Notes: generated from the letters alone by a model not told the origin. 51,236 bases of DNA from Sphingomonadales bacterium Ga0077559 (GCA_001464315.1 LNFK01000018.1:1-51236), one strand, 5' to 3'; numbered from the stretch's first letter, positions 16,312 to 25,910 are shown. A program made the numbers and translations.

Positions 16312-17520
16312 ATGAGCAAGGTTTTGGTAATTGGCGCAGGCGGCGTGGGTTCGGTCGCCGTGCACAAGATGGCAATGAATGCCGATATCTTCAGCCATAT
16401 CAGCCTTGCCAGCCGAACCAAGTCGAAATGCGATGCCATTGCCGCTTCGGTGAAGGAGCGTACGGGGGTCGATATCGACACTTACGGCCTTGATGCTGAC
16501 GACGTTGCGGCGACCACCGCAATGCTGAATGAGATCAAGCCGACGCTGGTCGTCAACCTCGCCTTGCCATACCAAGACCTCAACATCATGGACGCCTGCC
16601 TTGCCGCCGGCGTGCATTATATGGACACGGCTAACTACGAGCCGCTCGATGTCGCGAAGTTCGAATATCATTGGCAATGGGCCTATCATGACCGTTTCAA
16701 GGAAGCAGGCCTGACTGCCTTACTTGGCTCGGGTTTCGACCCCGGCGTGACCAGCGTGTTCACCACCTATCTCAAAAAACATCATTTCGACCGGATCGAC
16801 ACACTCGACATCTTGGATTGCAACGGCGGCGATCACGGGCAGGCCTTTGCCACTAACTTTAACCCCGAAATCAACATCCGCGAAGTGACTGCGGTAGCGC
16901 GCCACTGGGAAAATGGGGACTGGGTCGAAACTCCGCCAATGTCAGTCAAGCAGCAGTTCGACTTCGAGGCTGTCGGCCCGAAAAACATGTACCTGATGTA
17001 CCATGAGGAAATCGAAAGCCTCAAAACCCATCTGCCCGAAATCAAGCGGATCCGGTTCTGGATGACCTTCGGTGATGCATATATCACGCATCTCAATGTG
17101 CTTCAGGCGGTTGGCATGACTCGAATTGATCCGGTGATGTACGAAGGCAAGGAAATCATCCCGCTCCAGTTTCTAAAAGCGGTATTGCCCGAGCCAGCGA
17201 GCCTTGGACCAACAACCAAAGGCAAGACCAACATCGGTTGCATCGCCACTGGTCTTGCAAAGGATGGGACCGCAAAGACGCTCTACATCTACAATATCTG
17301 CGACCATGAAGACGCCTATGCCGAAACCGGCAATCAGGCAGTGAGCTACACCACCGGCGTGCCAGCGATGATCGGTGCAGCCATGGTCGTGAAAGGCCTT
17401 TGGCGCGGACCCGGCGTGTTCAACATGGAACAGTTCAACCCTGATCCCTTCATGGAAATGCTGAACGCGCATGGTCTGCCTTGGCAGGTGAAGGAACTGG
17501 AAGGTCCGCTGGCGTTCTGA
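16312..17520 (+). CDS. Carboxyspermidine (carboxynorspermidine) dehydrogenase
   Basis: A 402-aa saccharopine-dehydrogenase-like protein with an N-terminal NADPH Rossmann motif (VIGAGGVGSVAVHKMA). CASDH condenses aspartate semialdehyde with putrescine (or diaminopropane) and reduces the imine to carboxyspermidine (or carboxynorspermidine). Supporting segments are YMDTANYEP, LLGSGFDPGVTSVF and the C-terminal TTGVPAMIGAAM. The function rests on context: the decarboxylase for the product follows directly (stop/start overlap TGATG) and an ornithine decarboxylase follows that. Confidence 0.88.
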   Translation: MSKVLVIGAGGVGSVAVHKMAMNADIFSHISLASRTKSKCDAIAASVKERTGVDIDTYGLDADDVAATTAMLNEIKPTLVVNLALPYQDLNIMDACLAAGVHYMDTANYEPLDVAKFEYHWQWAYHDRFKEAGLTALLGSGFDPGVTSVFTTYLKKHHFDRIDTLDILDCNGGDHGQAFATNFNPEINIREVTAVARHWENGDWVETPPMSVKQQFDFEAVGPKNMYLMYHEEIESLKTHLPEIKRIRFWMTFGDAYITHLNVLQAVGMTRIDPVMYEGKEIIPLQFLKAVLPEPASLGPTTKGKTNIGCIATGLAKDGTAKTLYIYNICDHEDAYAETGNQAVSYTTGVPAMIGAAMVVKGLWRGPGVFNMEQFNPDPFMEMLNAHGLPWQVKELEGPLAF

Positions 17521-18674
17521 TGGAAACCAGAGCAGGCGATCCCGGCGCTTTTGCGCATTTTGACTTGAACCGCGTTCCTTCGCCCGCGTTCGTCGTGGAC
17601 GAGGTTGTGATACGGCGGAATCTGGCGATCCTCGCTGACGTCAAAGCGCAGTCGGGTGCCAAAGTCCTATCGGCGATGAAGGCTTTCTCGATGTGGGAGC
17701 TGGCGCCCCTCGTGGGCGAATATCTGGACGGCGTTTGCAGTTCCGGCCTGTGGGAATCGCGGTTAGCGCAGGAGAAATATTCGGGAGAAATCGCGACCTA
17801 TTGTGCGGGCTATAAAGAGGCTGACATGGCCGAGATCGTCGCGATTTCGAATCATATTATTTTCAATAGCCCCCGTCAACACCGCCGTTTCGCTTCATTC
17901 CTGAATGATAGCATCGATGTCGGCCTTCGCATCAATCCCGAACATGCTGAAGGGGAAGTTGCCAAATATGACCCCTGTTCAGCCGGCTCGCGACTTGGCT
18001 TCCCGGTCAGTCAGTTGCTGCCCGAGCATTTGGAAGGCATATCGGGCATTCATTTCCACACCTTGTGCGAACAGGACTTCGAACCGCTCCAGCGCACTTG
18101 GCAAGCCCTCAAACCAAAAATCGCGCCTTATTTCGGCCAATTGCGCTGGCTTAACTTTGGCGGCGGCCATCATATCACTCGAGCCGATTACCAGCGCGAG
18201 GAACTTATTGAATTCATCAAATCGGTCCGCGCTGAAACCGGCCTCGATGTCTATCTCGAACCCGGCGAGGCCATTGCTCTCGATGCAGGTATCCTCGTCG
18301 GCGAATTGCTCGATGTGTTCAACAATGGCATCACAGTCGGCGTGGCAGACATCAGCGCTACCTGCCATATGCCCGACGTTATAGAAGCTCCGTACCGCCC
18401 AGCCATGCTCGGCGAACGTGAAAATGGTCCGATAATCCGTATTGGTGGTCCGTCCTGCCTCGCAGGCGATATCATCGGCGACTACCGCCTCCCTGTCGCC
18501 GCAGAACCCGGCGCACGATTCGCATTTCTAGATCAGGCGCATTATTCGATGGTCAAAACCAACACGTTCAACGGTGTTCCCTTGCCTTCAATCTGGCTGT
18601 GGAACAGCGAGACCGATGCTCTGAAATGCGTGAAGTCGTTCGAATGGACGGAATTCCGGGACCGTTTAAGTTGA
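17520..18674 (+). CDS. nspC: Carboxyspermidine (carboxynorspermidine) decarboxylase
   Basis: A 384-aa fold III (alanine-racemase-like) PLP decarboxylase that converts carboxyspermidine to spermidine, or carboxynorspermidine to norspermidine. The PLP lysine is Lys54 in VLSAMKAFSMWEL; other landmarks are GSRLGFPVSQL, LNFGGGHHITR, YLEPGEAIA and the active-site cysteine in GGPSCLAGD. The frame reaches back to a TTG at 17481 inside the previous gene, but the ATG at 17520, overlapping the preceding TGA, is the family start and fits translational coupling. Confidence 0.9.
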   Translation: METRAGDPGAFAHFDLNRVPSPAFVVDEVVIRRNLAILADVKAQSGAKVLSAMKAFSMWELAPLVGEYLDGVCSSGLWESRLAQEKYSGEIATYCAGYKEADMAEIVAISNHIIFNSPRQHRRFASFLNDSIDVGLRINPEHAEGEVAKYDPCSAGSRLGFPVSQLLPEHLEGISGIHFHTLCEQDFEPLQRTWQALKPKIAPYFGQLRWLNFGGGHHITRADYQREELIEFIKSVRAETGLDVYLEPGEAIALDAGILVGELLDVFNNGITVGVADISATCHMPDVIEAPYRPAMLGERENGPIIRIGGPSCLAGDIIGDYRLPVAAEPGARFAFLDQAHYSMVKTNTFNGVPLPSIWLWNSETDALKCVKSFEWTEFRDRLS

Positions 18675-18819
18675 GTGGTAAACTGCAAAAATTCCATCGG
18701 TTTTTTCTTTACAACCGGGACCGCTAACCATATACGCCCCACTCGCTGCCCCAGGGGGACTTCCAATAACCGCAAGGCAGCCTTGTCGATTACTGTTTAT
18801 TTTTTGGGGGTCCCTTGAA
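18675..18819. other. Gap between nspC and ornithine decarboxylase gene
   Basis: The 145-base gap makes independent transcription of the decarboxylase gene possible. It holds a GC-rich CCCCAGGGGG palindrome and a T-rich stretch ending in GGGGG about nine bases before the TTG start, which probably serves as ribosome binding site. No convincing terminator or promoter. Confidence 0.3.
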
Positions 18820-20037
18820 TTGTACGAGAACACTGACGCACTTGCTGTAGTCCGCGCGCTTCGCCCGGACGAACCAATCACGCTTCTCCGCCCGCACGCC
18901 GCTACGCGTGCCGCCCGTTTCTTCGTTGAGAAGTTTCAGGGTAAGTCGATGTATGCGGTAAAGGCCAATCCTTCGCCTGCTTTGCTTGAGATATTGTGGG
19001 AAGCAGGTATCACGCATTATGACGTGGCTTCGCTCGGTGAAGTGCGGCTGGTCCATAAGTTCCTGCCTGATGCAAAGCTCTGCTTCATGCATCCGGTGAA
19101 GTCCGAACGTGCGATTTCGCAGGCCTATCATAACCACGGCGTCCGCACCTTCAGCCTCGATAGCCACGACGAGCTCGATAAAATCGTGCGTGCGACTACC
19201 AAGGATGGTGTTGCCGCAACTGATCTTGAACTGTGTGTTCGGATCCGCGTTTCGTCGGAGCATGCCAAATTGAGCCTTGCTTCGAAGTTCGGTGCCGATC
19301 CATCTGAAATTGCGGATTTGTTGGTCGCGACCCGTCAGGTTGCCGATGCCTTGGGCATCTGCTTCCATGTCGGCAGTCAGGCGATGACGCCAACGGCCTA
19401 TTCCGAAGCCATGGAGCATGTCCGCGCCGCGATTGTCGAAGCTTCGGTCACGGTCGATATCGTTGACGTTGGCGGTGGCTTCCCGTCGGTTTATCCGGGC
19501 ATGGAACCTCCCCCGCTCGAAACTTACTTCGATGTCATCCACCGTACGTTCGAAGATCTGCCGATCAGCTATTCCGCCGAATTGTGGTGCGAACCGGGCC
19601 GGGCTTTGTGCGCAGAATATGCATCGCTGTTGGTGAAAGTCGAAAAACGCCGTGGAAGCGAGCTGTTTATCAACGACGGTTCATACGGATCGCTGTTCGA
19701 TGCGGCGCACATTGGCTGGCGCTTCCCTGTAGCATTGCAGCGCTCGGACACGTCAATCGGCACCCAGATGGCTGAATTTAGCTTCTACGGGCCGACCTGC
19801 GACGATATGGACCATATGGCCGGGCCATTTGTCTTGCCTGACGATGTGCAAGCTGGCGATTATATCGAAGTCGGCATGCTCGGTGCTTATGGTTGCGCAA
19901 TGCGGACTGAATTTAACGGCTTTGGCGAGACCGAAACCGTGGCGGTCGAAGACGAGCCGATGGCAAGCCTTTATGCGCGCATCCCGGCCAATGATGCGAG
20001 CAATGTCGTGAAGATCGGCAAGCGGTCAGCGCAATAA
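18820..20037 (+). CDS. Ornithine (lysine/ornithine) decarboxylase, fold III
   Basis: A 405-aa eukaryotic-type ornithine decarboxylase. The PLP lysine is Lys48 in MYAVKANPS; HVGSQ, DVGGGFPSVYPG, WCEPGRALCAEY and the active-site cysteine in GPTCDDMD are all present. It makes putrescine from ornithine (or cadaverine from lysine) and so supplies the CASDH/CASDC pair upstream. The only usable start in register with relatives is a TTG at 18820. A hairpin follows the stop codon. Confidence 0.92.
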   Translation: MYENTDALAVVRALRPDEPITLLRPHAATRAARFFVEKFQGKSMYAVKANPSPALLEILWEAGITHYDVASLGEVRLVHKFLPDAKLCFMHPVKSERAISQAYHNHGVRTFSLDSHDELDKIVRATTKDGVAATDLELCVRIRVSSEHAKLSLASKFGADPSEIADLLVATRQVADALGICFHVGSQAMTPTAYSEAMEHVRAAIVEASVTVDIVDVGGGFPSVYPGMEPPPLETYFDVIHRTFEDLPISYSAELWCEPGRALCAEYASLLVKVEKRRGSELFINDGSYGSLFDAAHIGWRFPVALQRSDTSIGTQMAEFSFYGPTCDDMDHMAGPFVLPDDVQAGDYIEVGMLGAYGCAMRTEFNGFGETETVAVEDEPMASLYARIPANDASNVVKIGKRSAQ

Positions 20038-20068
20038 GTTGCAATTGACAATTTAATTTATGTGAAGC

Positions 20069-20097
20069 ACCCTTCCAGTCATAACGATTGGGAGGGT
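20069..20097 (+). promoter_or_regulatory. Hairpin that covers the ribosome binding site of the first MAPEG gene
   Basis: ACCCTTCC (20069-20076) can pair fully, with one G-U pair, with GGGAGGGT (20090-20097) around a 13-base loop; TCTTCTTT follows. The right arm is also the only purine-rich Shine-Dalgarno sequence for the GTG at 20105. It may be a weak terminator of the decarboxylase transcript, a translation-occluding hairpin for the MAPEG gene, or both. Confidence 0.45.
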
Positions 20098-20104
20098 CTT
20101 CTTT

Positions 20105-20530
20105 GTGGATAATTCGATTTTAGCTCCAGCAGCAGCGCTGGTCGTCTGGTCATTGATCATGCTGTTCTGGATGGCGGGTACGCGTCTGCCTGCATTGTCG
20201 AAGATCGGCATTGACCTCTCGAAGGCAGTCGGCGGTCGCGGCGCGGATATTGACCCTAATGTGCCTCCATCGGTTGCCTGGAAATCCCATAACTACGCGC
20301 ATTTGATGGAACAGCCGACAATTTTTTACGCCACGGTCATGATCCTTGCGATCTCTGGTGGTGCGACCGAATTGTCGGTAATGCTTGCCTGGGGCTATAC
20401 TGTGTTGCGTATCATCCACAGCATCTGGCAGGCGACGGTAAACAAGGTCGGCATCCGCTTTATCTTCTTTCTGTTGTCGACCATCTGTCTGACGATATTG
20501 GCGGTGCAGGCGCTGCTGGCGACGATTTAA
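20105..20530 (+). CDS. MAPEG family membrane protein (first of a tandem pair)
   Basis: A 141-aa protein with about four hydrophobic helices (residues 7-24, 77-92, 95-113 region, 117-138) and the MAPEG-like central segment SHNYAHLMEQPTIFYATVMI. The family (membrane-associated proteins in eicosanoid and glutathione metabolism) includes glutathione transferases, but many bacterial members have no known function. The start is GTG at 20105. The neighbour 15 bases downstream is a paralogue sharing the N-HLxExPTxFYA core. Confidence 0.8.
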   Translation: MDNSILAPAAALVVWSLIMLFWMAGTRLPALSKIGIDLSKAVGGRGADIDPNVPPSVAWKSHNYAHLMEQPTIFYATVMILAISGGATELSVMLAWGYTVLRIIHSIWQATVNKVGIRFIFFLLSTICLTILAVQALLATI

Positions 20531-20545
20531 CCGGGGGTAATAATC

Positions 20546-20989
20546 ATGAATAGCGCAATATTGGGGCCAGTCGTCGCGCTGGCGGCTTGGACAATGCTTG
20601 TCTGGATATGGATGTACGCAACACGCTTGCCAGCAATGGGCCGCGCAGGCATCGATGCAAAGAACATGGTCGGGTCGACGGGGGGCGGCCTGCGCAGCGA
20701 CCTGAGCGCCAAAGGCGAGGAGCGAGCGTCATGGGTGGCCGACAATTACAACCACTTACATGAAGCACCTACGGTGTTTTATGCGGTCGCTATTGTCCTC
20801 GCGATTATCGGCCAAGGCGACAATCTGAACGCGACCATCGCTTGGGCCTATGTTGGGCTCCGGGTTGCACACAGCCTTGTTCAGATATTTTCCAACCGCG
20901 TGATCGTTCGTTTCATGCTGTTCGCATTGTCGACCCTCGCCCTCATCGTGCTGGTTGTGCATGCTGCCATGGCAGTGTTTCTGTACTAA
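20546..20989 (+). CDS. MAPEG family membrane protein (second of a tandem pair)
   Basis: A 147-aa paralogue of the preceding gene with the same layout: N-terminal helix, a loop with RLPAMGRAGIDAKN, the core DNYNHLHEAPTVFYAVAIV and two C-terminal helices. It probably arose by tandem duplication, and the two may form mixed trimers (inference). Start ATG with CCGGGGG upstream. It ends in CTAA, the four bases that also hold the stop of the convergent methyltransferase pseudogene. Confidence 0.8.
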   Translation: MNSAILGPVVALAAWTMLVWIWMYATRLPAMGRAGIDAKNMVGSTGGGLRSDLSAKGEERASWVADNYNHLHEAPTVFYAVAIVLAIIGQGDNLNATIAWAYVGLRVAHSLVQIFSNRVIVRFMLFALSTLALIVLVVHAAMAVFLY

Positions 20990-22139
20990 CGGCTGAAATG
21001 GCCGACCAGTTCAATATGCGTTGACCAACGAAACTGGCCGACTGGCCAGATCCGCGCTAACGTATATCCGGCGCCAACCAGTATTTTTGCATCACGTGCG
21101 AAACTGGCGGGATTGCAGCTGACATAAGCTATATTCGGCACCTTGGAGTCAGCAAGATTGTCGACCTGCTCCTTTGCACCCGCGCGCGGCGGGTCGAGGA
21201 TCACGGCTTGGAATTTGTTCAACTCGTCCGGGCTCAGCGGCCGACGGTACAGGTCGCGATGTTCAGCAAATATCTGCCGTGCCGCTCGGCCCGACGCCGC
21301 CTTGAGCGCTAAAACCGGCTCACGATCGGCCTCGCCAGCATATATTTTCTTGCTGTTGTCGAGTGACAGCGCGAATGTGCCCAACCCTGCGAAGAGGTCA
21401 GCGATGAAGAGCTTGTCGTCGATGATTTCCTTCACCGCCGCGACCAGCGCCGCCTCACCGTCTCGAGTGGCTTGTAAGAACCCGTAAGGCGGGTAGGCGA
21501 CGGCGACCCCGCCCAGAGTCACGGTAACAGGCTCGGGCTCCCAGAATGGAACCGGGCCATAGCCTTCATCCAGCGACAGCCGCGCGAGCGCGTGATTCTT
21601 GGCAAATTCGGATAGCACTTCATGCGTGTCGAGATCATTGGCGATCCAGTTTTCGATCAGAACGCACGGTTGAGACGGGGACCAAGCAAATCGCGCAACG
21701 GTTGAAGCAACGCAAATAACTCTGGCGCCATGACGTCACATTGGCGCAAGTCTATGATCCGATGACTTTTTTCGGTACTGAAACCCAACTGAAACTGCTT
21801 GCCTGCCCAAGCCGAGCGTACCGCGACTCTCCGCCGTGTCTTGGGCGGGGAAATATGGACTGGCATGATTTCACCAATTGCGACCTGCTGAGTTGCCAGT
21901 GCGTGGGTCACCCTGTCGGCAATGAAAGTGCGAAGGCTTTCCTCATCGAGATGCTGAAGCTGACAGCCGCCACACAAAGGAAAATGCTGGCAGGGCGGTG
22001 TCGCATGATGCGGACCGTGCACCAATCCGCCCGATGGATCGATGATATCGCCAGGCGCTGCATGCGCAACGTAACGGCCTTCGGCGGTTACGCCATCTCC
22101 GCGCGCGGCGACCCTGATTATTTGCTCTGAACTGCTCAT
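20986..22139 (-). pseudogene. RlmD/RumA-type 23S rRNA (uracil-C5) methyltransferase, broken by an internal out-of-frame deletion
   Basis: The N-terminal frame starts at ATG 22139 (SSSEQIIRVAARGDGVTAEG) and carries the iron-sulfur cluster segment CQHFPLCGGCQLQHL, then stops at 21657 after LRDLLGPRLNRAF. The C-terminal frame, shifted by one base, continues with PCVLIENWIANDLDTHEVLS and holds the SAM site ADLFAGLGTFAL, DPPRAGAKEQV and the nucleophile segment YVSCNPASFARD, ending at 20986. The span is 1154 bases, not a multiple of three. Compared with family members as I remember them, about 13-20 residues around a MTLADQG-like strand are absent at the junction, so this looks like a deletion rather than a homopolymer read error. 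Both halves are otherwise well preserved, so the break is recent. Confidence 0.8.
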
Positions 22140-22140
22140 A

Positions 22141-22165
22141 GCGCCCCATGCCCCCGAAGGGGCGC
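22141..22165 (-). terminator. UUCG-tetraloop hairpin after the lipoprotein gene
   Basis: On the minus strand GCCCC-TTCG-GGGGC (22163-22150) forms a C(UUCG)G tetraloop hairpin. An alternative longer pairing joins GCGCCCC with GGGGCGC (22159-22165 with 22141-22147). It lies between the lipoprotein stop and the methyltransferase start. There is no U-tract, so it may be an attenuator or an mRNA-end stabiliser rather than a strong terminator. Confidence 0.5.
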
Positions 22166-22169
22166 GCAA

Positions 22170-22604
22170 TCAACCGGCGTCTTTGGTCGCTGTGTCTTCA
22201 GATGGCGTTTCACTGCCTTTGACCTGTGCAGGCAAACGATATTTGTCGTCGCCCGAGCTAACTTCAATCATGCCATCGCTCAGCAGGCTGATCTTGGTTT
22301 CGTCAAATCCGTCGGCAGGGGCGAGACCGCGGCCGTCGGTCAATATGTTGAAGCGCCGGAAACCCCCATCGGGGTGGCGGATAACCAATATAGTGCTTTC
22401 CTTGCCCGCAATTTGCTCCGTTGTGCAGGTCCGCTCAAAAGCAGCTGACCCGGCAAGTGCACATTCAACCTTACCATCGAGAGCCGCTGCTTCATCGGCG
22501 TCATTTTCCGCATTTTTCAAGTCACCAGCTGCGTCCCCGCCGCACGCAGCAAGGCCGATTGCCAGCATTAACGGGAAAATTGACTTAAATATCGGCATAA
22601 ACAT
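22170..22604 (-). CDS. Small acidic lipoprotein of unknown function
   Basis: A 144-aa protein with a lipoprotein signal peptide: basic start, hydrophobic stretch and lipobox LAAC with the lipidated Cys about residue 21, followed by [19 protein letters not shown]. The mature part has two cysteines (VECALAG and RTCTTEQ) that could form a disulfide, and an acidic, threonine-rich tail. No recognised domain. It overlaps the ilvD end by 20 bases and so is probably co-translated with it, although a functional link to ilvD is not evident. Confidence 0.75.
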   Translation of the reverse strand: MFMPIFKSIFPLMLAIGLAACGGDAAGDLKNAENDADEAAALDGKVECALAGSAAFERTCTTEQIAGKESTILVIRHPDGGFRRFNILTDGRGLAPADGFDETKISLLSDGMIEVSSGDDKYRLPAQVKGSETPSEDTATKDAG

Positions 22605-24306
22605 GAGTTTCGGCTTGGCCTCCTGGATGCGTTACTGCGCCCTTATATGCTGGCCCCACATTTTGTGCATAGCGCCATAATGCGCCTGACCCATAATCGG
22701 TCGTTCGAGGGCGCCAATTTTTACGCCGTTGTTCAAGGACTTCTGCCGGAACGTTCAGGTCGATAACGCCGATTTCAGCGTCGATGATGATCTCGTCGCC
22801 ATCTTCGATCAAAGCGATTGGTCCGCAATCGGCAGCTTCCGGCCCTACATGGCCGATGCAGAAGCCGCGGGTTGCACCTGAGAAACGACCGTCGGTGATG
22901 AGCGCAACTTTCTCACCCATCCCTTGCCCGTATAGCGCAGCGGTGGTCGACAGCATTTCCCGCATGCCTGGGCCGCCTTTAGGGCCCTCATAACGAATGA
23001 CGATGACAGCGCCTTCTCGGATTTGCCGCGCTTCGACCGCCGCAAAGCAATCTTCCTCACAGTTGAACACTTGGGCGGGACCGATAAATTTCAGCCGTTC
23101 CATTCCAGCCACTTTCACAATCGCACCATCGGGTGCGAGCGACCCGCGCAAACCGACGACGCCACCGGTGGGCGTTATCGGCGCGGTTGCGGGGTAAATA
23201 ACCTTTTGGTCAGGGTTCCACGTAATCTGCTCGATATTCTCGCCAAGCGTCTTGCCAGTGACCGTCATGCAGTCGCCGTATAGCAGACCCTCACCAAGCA
23301 ACGACTTCATCAGCATGTAAATACCGCCCGCATCGTACATGTCGCGTGCCACGAACTGTCCGCCAGGCTGCAGATCGGCCATATACGGCGTGGACTTGAA
23401 CGCTTCGGCGACATCGAACAGATCGAAATCTATGCCAGCCTCATGCGCCATTGCGGGCAAATGCAATGCGCCATTCGTCGATCCGCCCGTTGCGGCAACA
23501 ATTCGTGCAGCGTTTACAAAAGCTTCACGCGTACATATGTCACGCGGCCTGATATTTGCCGCAAGCAGCTCCATCACCTGGGCACCCGCCGCATGCGCAA
23601 TCTGGTCGCGGGTCGAATAAGGCGCAGGGGCCATATTGCTATTGGGTAGCGAAAGCCCGATCGCTTCGCCCACACATGCCATGGTGTTTGCGGTGTATTG
23701 CCCGCCGCACGCGCCATGACCCGGACAAGCAACGCGCTCAAGTTCTTCAAGTTCAGACAAAGGGCATGCACCAGCAGCATATTTGCCGACGATTTCGAAG
23801 ACGTCTTTGACCGTGACGTCCTTGCCCTTGTACCGCCCAGGCAAGATCGATCCGCCATAGACAAAGATCGAAGGCACATTGAGCCGAAGCATCGCCATCA
23901 TCATGCCCGGCAAAGATTTGTCGCATCCAGCAAAGCCAACAAGCGCATCATAACAATGACCCCGCACCGATAGCTCGATGGAATCTGCAATGACTTCACG
24001 GCTGATCAGCGATGATTTCATCCCCTGATGCCCCATCGCGATGCCGTCCGTCACAGTGATCGTATTAAACCGCCGCGGCATCCCGCCGCCCTGCTCCACC
24101 CCCTTGCGCGCAATGTCGGCTTGCGCATCGAGCGTGGTATTGCACGGCGCGCTGTCATTGCCCGCCGAAACCACCCCGACGAACGGCCGCGCGATTTCTT
24201 CCTCGGTCAAACCCATCGCGTAATAATAGCTGCGGTGTGGTGCGCGTTCCGGGCCGACCGAAACATGGCGGCTCGGGAGTTTTGATTTGTCGAAACTATG
24301 TGTCAT
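22585..24306 (-). CDS. ilvD: Dihydroxy-acid dehydratase
   Basis: A 573-aa iron-sulfur dehydratase that converts 2,3-dihydroxy-isovalerate (or -3-methylvalerate) to the 2-oxo acid in valine, isoleucine and CoA synthesis. The cluster cysteines are in [19 protein letters not shown] and [36 protein letters not shown] is the C-terminal signature. EDD/sugar-acid dehydratases are related, but the length and motifs match IlvD. The downstream lipoprotein gene overlaps its last codons. Confidence 0.94.
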   Translation of the reverse strand: MTHSFDKSKLPSRHVSVGPERAPHRSYYYAMGLTEEEIARPFVGVVSAGNDSAPCNTTLDAQADIARKGVEQGGGMPRRFNTITVTDGIAMGHQGMKSSLISREVIADSIELSVRGHCYDALVGFAGCDKSLPGMMMAMLRLNVPSIFVYGGSILPGRYKGKDVTVKDVFEIVGKYAAGACPLSELEELERVACPGHGACGGQYTANTMACVGEAIGLSLPNSNMAPAPYSTRDQIAHAAGAQVMELLAANIRPRDICTREAFVNAARIVAATGGSTNGALHLPAMAHEAGIDFDLFDVAEAFKSTPYMADLQPGGQFVARDMYDAGGIYMLMKSLLGEGLLYGDCMTVTGKTLGENIEQITWNPDQKVIYPATAPITPTGGVVGLRGSLAPDGAIVKVAGMERLKFIGPAQVFNCEEDCFAAVEARQIREGAVIVIRYEGPKGGPGMREMLSTTAALYGQGMGEKVALITDGRFSGATRGFCIGHVGPEAADCGPIALIEDGDEIIIDAEIGVIDLNVPAEVLEQRRKNWRPRTTDYGSGALWRYAQNVGPAYKGAVTHPGGQAETHVYADI

Positions 24307-24336
24307 GGCAGGCTCGCTTTCAGCGCGAGCGTCTAT

Positions 24337-25077
24337 TCAGTTTGACCCGTCCGATGCAAGCTTTTCTACAACATATTGCGCCATTTCGCCCAAAATCGCT
24401 GCAAATCTTTCTTGTCCGGCGCTGTCTCCGACCAAATCTTGCCGTATTTCCACGCCCACATAAGGAATTTCATTCGCCTCGGCATGACGGTTCATCGTCG
24501 CGTTAAGATGCTTGCCCGAATAAGGAAGCTGATCACCCACAATCAGGCCTTCGCCCTCCAACCGCTCTATCGCCAGCGTCGAAGCCGTCTCATATTCATT
24601 GTACAATATACCAATTTCCCAAGGCCGATGGCGATGTGGCTGGCTTTCGAGCCGGGGTGTAAAACTATGCACCGAAAGGATCAACGATGGTCGGTGGTGA
24701 CGCAACAGGTCTTGCAACTGTGTATGATAAGGGTGGAAATACCGGTCCAACCGCTTTTCACGGCCTGCTGCGTCCAGCATATTGCCTGGAACGGCAAATC
24801 CATCGCTTTCCTGCGGGATTGCGCTTGCATCGCCGGGATAACGGTTGAGATCAACCACCAACCGTGAATGTGTCGCCAAGAATGCAGCGCAGCCGGACAA
24901 GTCGACCAGGTAGTTTGCGACCTCGGCAACGCCAATATCATAAGCGATATGCTGATTCAGCAAATCGGTGCTGATGCCAAGGTCGATTTCGTCAGGGACA
25001 TGGTTCGACGCATGGTCACATATTACCAAAATGCCGCCACGCATTGGCACGCCTAGGATATTCCAAGGGTTGTTCAT
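24337..25077 (-). CDS. N-formylglutamate amidohydrolase family protein
   Basis: A 246-aa member of the N-formylglutamate amidohydrolase (FGase) family, which in some species hydrolyses N-formylglutamate in histidine degradation. VICDHASNHVP near the N-terminus, HSRLVVDLNRYPGD, LSVHSFTPRLESQPHR and VGVEIRQDLVGD match the family. No hut genes are nearby, so the real substrate is open. The frame extends to 25104, but the ATG at 25077, which overlaps the ispE stop as ATGA, gives MNNPWNILG and is the better start. Confidence 0.83.
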   Translation of the reverse strand: MNNPWNILGVPMRGGILVICDHASNHVPDEIDLGISTDLLNQHIAYDIGVAEVANYLVDLSGCAAFLATHSRLVVDLNRYPGDASAIPQESDGFAVPGNMLDAAGREKRLDRYFHPYHTQLQDLLRHHRPSLILSVHSFTPRLESQPHRHRPWEIGILYNEYETASTLAIERLEGEGLIVGDQLPYSGKHLNATMNRHAEANEIPYVGVEIRQDLVGDSAGQERFAAILGEMAQYVVEKLASDGSN

Positions 25078-25910
25078 CTCAGCAAAGATGCCATCGTCCA
25101 CCAATTAGGGCAAGCCATACCGATGCTTGTCCGGGCACGGTCTCTGGCGCCGGTCGACGAGTAAAGCGCAAAACATGTCGCGCCCGAGCCAGACATGCGG
25201 ACCAATTCGGTTTCGGTTTGGCGAAGAAGCTGCAAGACATCGGCAATCTTCGCGCAAATTGACACGGCGGGCGCTTCCAAATCATTTCGCCCGGCGAGCG
25301 TCGCCTGCCACGGATCGATGTAATCCAGCGCCCCGCGATCAATCCCATCCCACGCGCCAAATACCGGCCCCGTCGATACAGGAGCCATCGGGTTGACGAG
25401 AAGCAAAGCGCGTCCGGCAATGTCGTTATCGGCCACCGCATGCAATTGCGTTCCAGTCCCCGCGCCATATACCGTCTGGCTTTGCACACATGCGGGGATG
25501 TCAGCGCCAAGCGGGGCGAGCAATCGAGCAAGCGCCTCGTCGCTTGCACCGATATCCCATAACCGGTTCAACAACCGCGCAGTAGCGGCCGCATCAGCCG
25601 AACCGCCGCCAATCCCAGATGCCACCGGCAGTTGCTTATCGAGCACAAGAGCAGCCCCTTGCTCAACGCCAAAATGGGTTTGCAACGCCTCTGCGGCCTG
25701 CACTACCAAATTATCGCTTTCACTCAGGCCTTCCCCAAATGGCCCCGCTATTGCCAGACTAATGTCGTCTGCTAGCTCGCCTGACAAATGGTCGCCATCT
25801 TCGGCAAAGCCGAATAGCGTTTCGAGATCATGATAGCCATCATCGCGCCGCCGCCGGACATGCAAAGCAAGATTGATTTTGGCATAGGCTGTTTCGGATA
25901 TTGGCGACAT
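25074..25910 (-). CDS. ispE: 4-diphosphocytidyl-2-C-methyl-D-erythritol kinase
   Basis: A 278-aa GHMP kinase of the non-mevalonate isoprenoid pathway. AYAKINLALHV is the N-terminal signature, PVASGIGGGSADAAATARLL the ATP-binding glycine loop, and MSGSGATCFALY the C-terminal GHMP motif. Its ATG overlaps the TPR gene stop (TAATG) and its TGA overlaps the FGase start (ATGA), so it sits in the middle of a translationally coupled chain. Confidence 0.94.
   Translation of the reverse strand: MSPISETAYAKINLALHVRRRRDDGYHDLETLFGFAEDGDHLSGELADDISLAIAGPFGEGLSESDNLVVQAAEALQTHFGVEQGAALVLDKQLPVASGIGGGSADAAATARLLNRLWDIGASDEALARLLAPLGADIPACVQSQTVYGAGTGTQLHAVADNDIAGRALLLVNPMAPVSTGPVFGAWDGIDRGALDYIDPWQATLAGRNDLEAPAVSICAKIADVLQLLRQTETELVRMSGSGATCFALYSSTGARDRARTSIGMACPNWWTMASLLR

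Noticed and set aside
16312-17520. Saccharopine dehydrogenase (lysine catabolism)
   Set aside because: The fold is the same, but the directly coupled carboxyspermidine decarboxylase and the ornithine decarboxylase gene point to polyamine synthesis.
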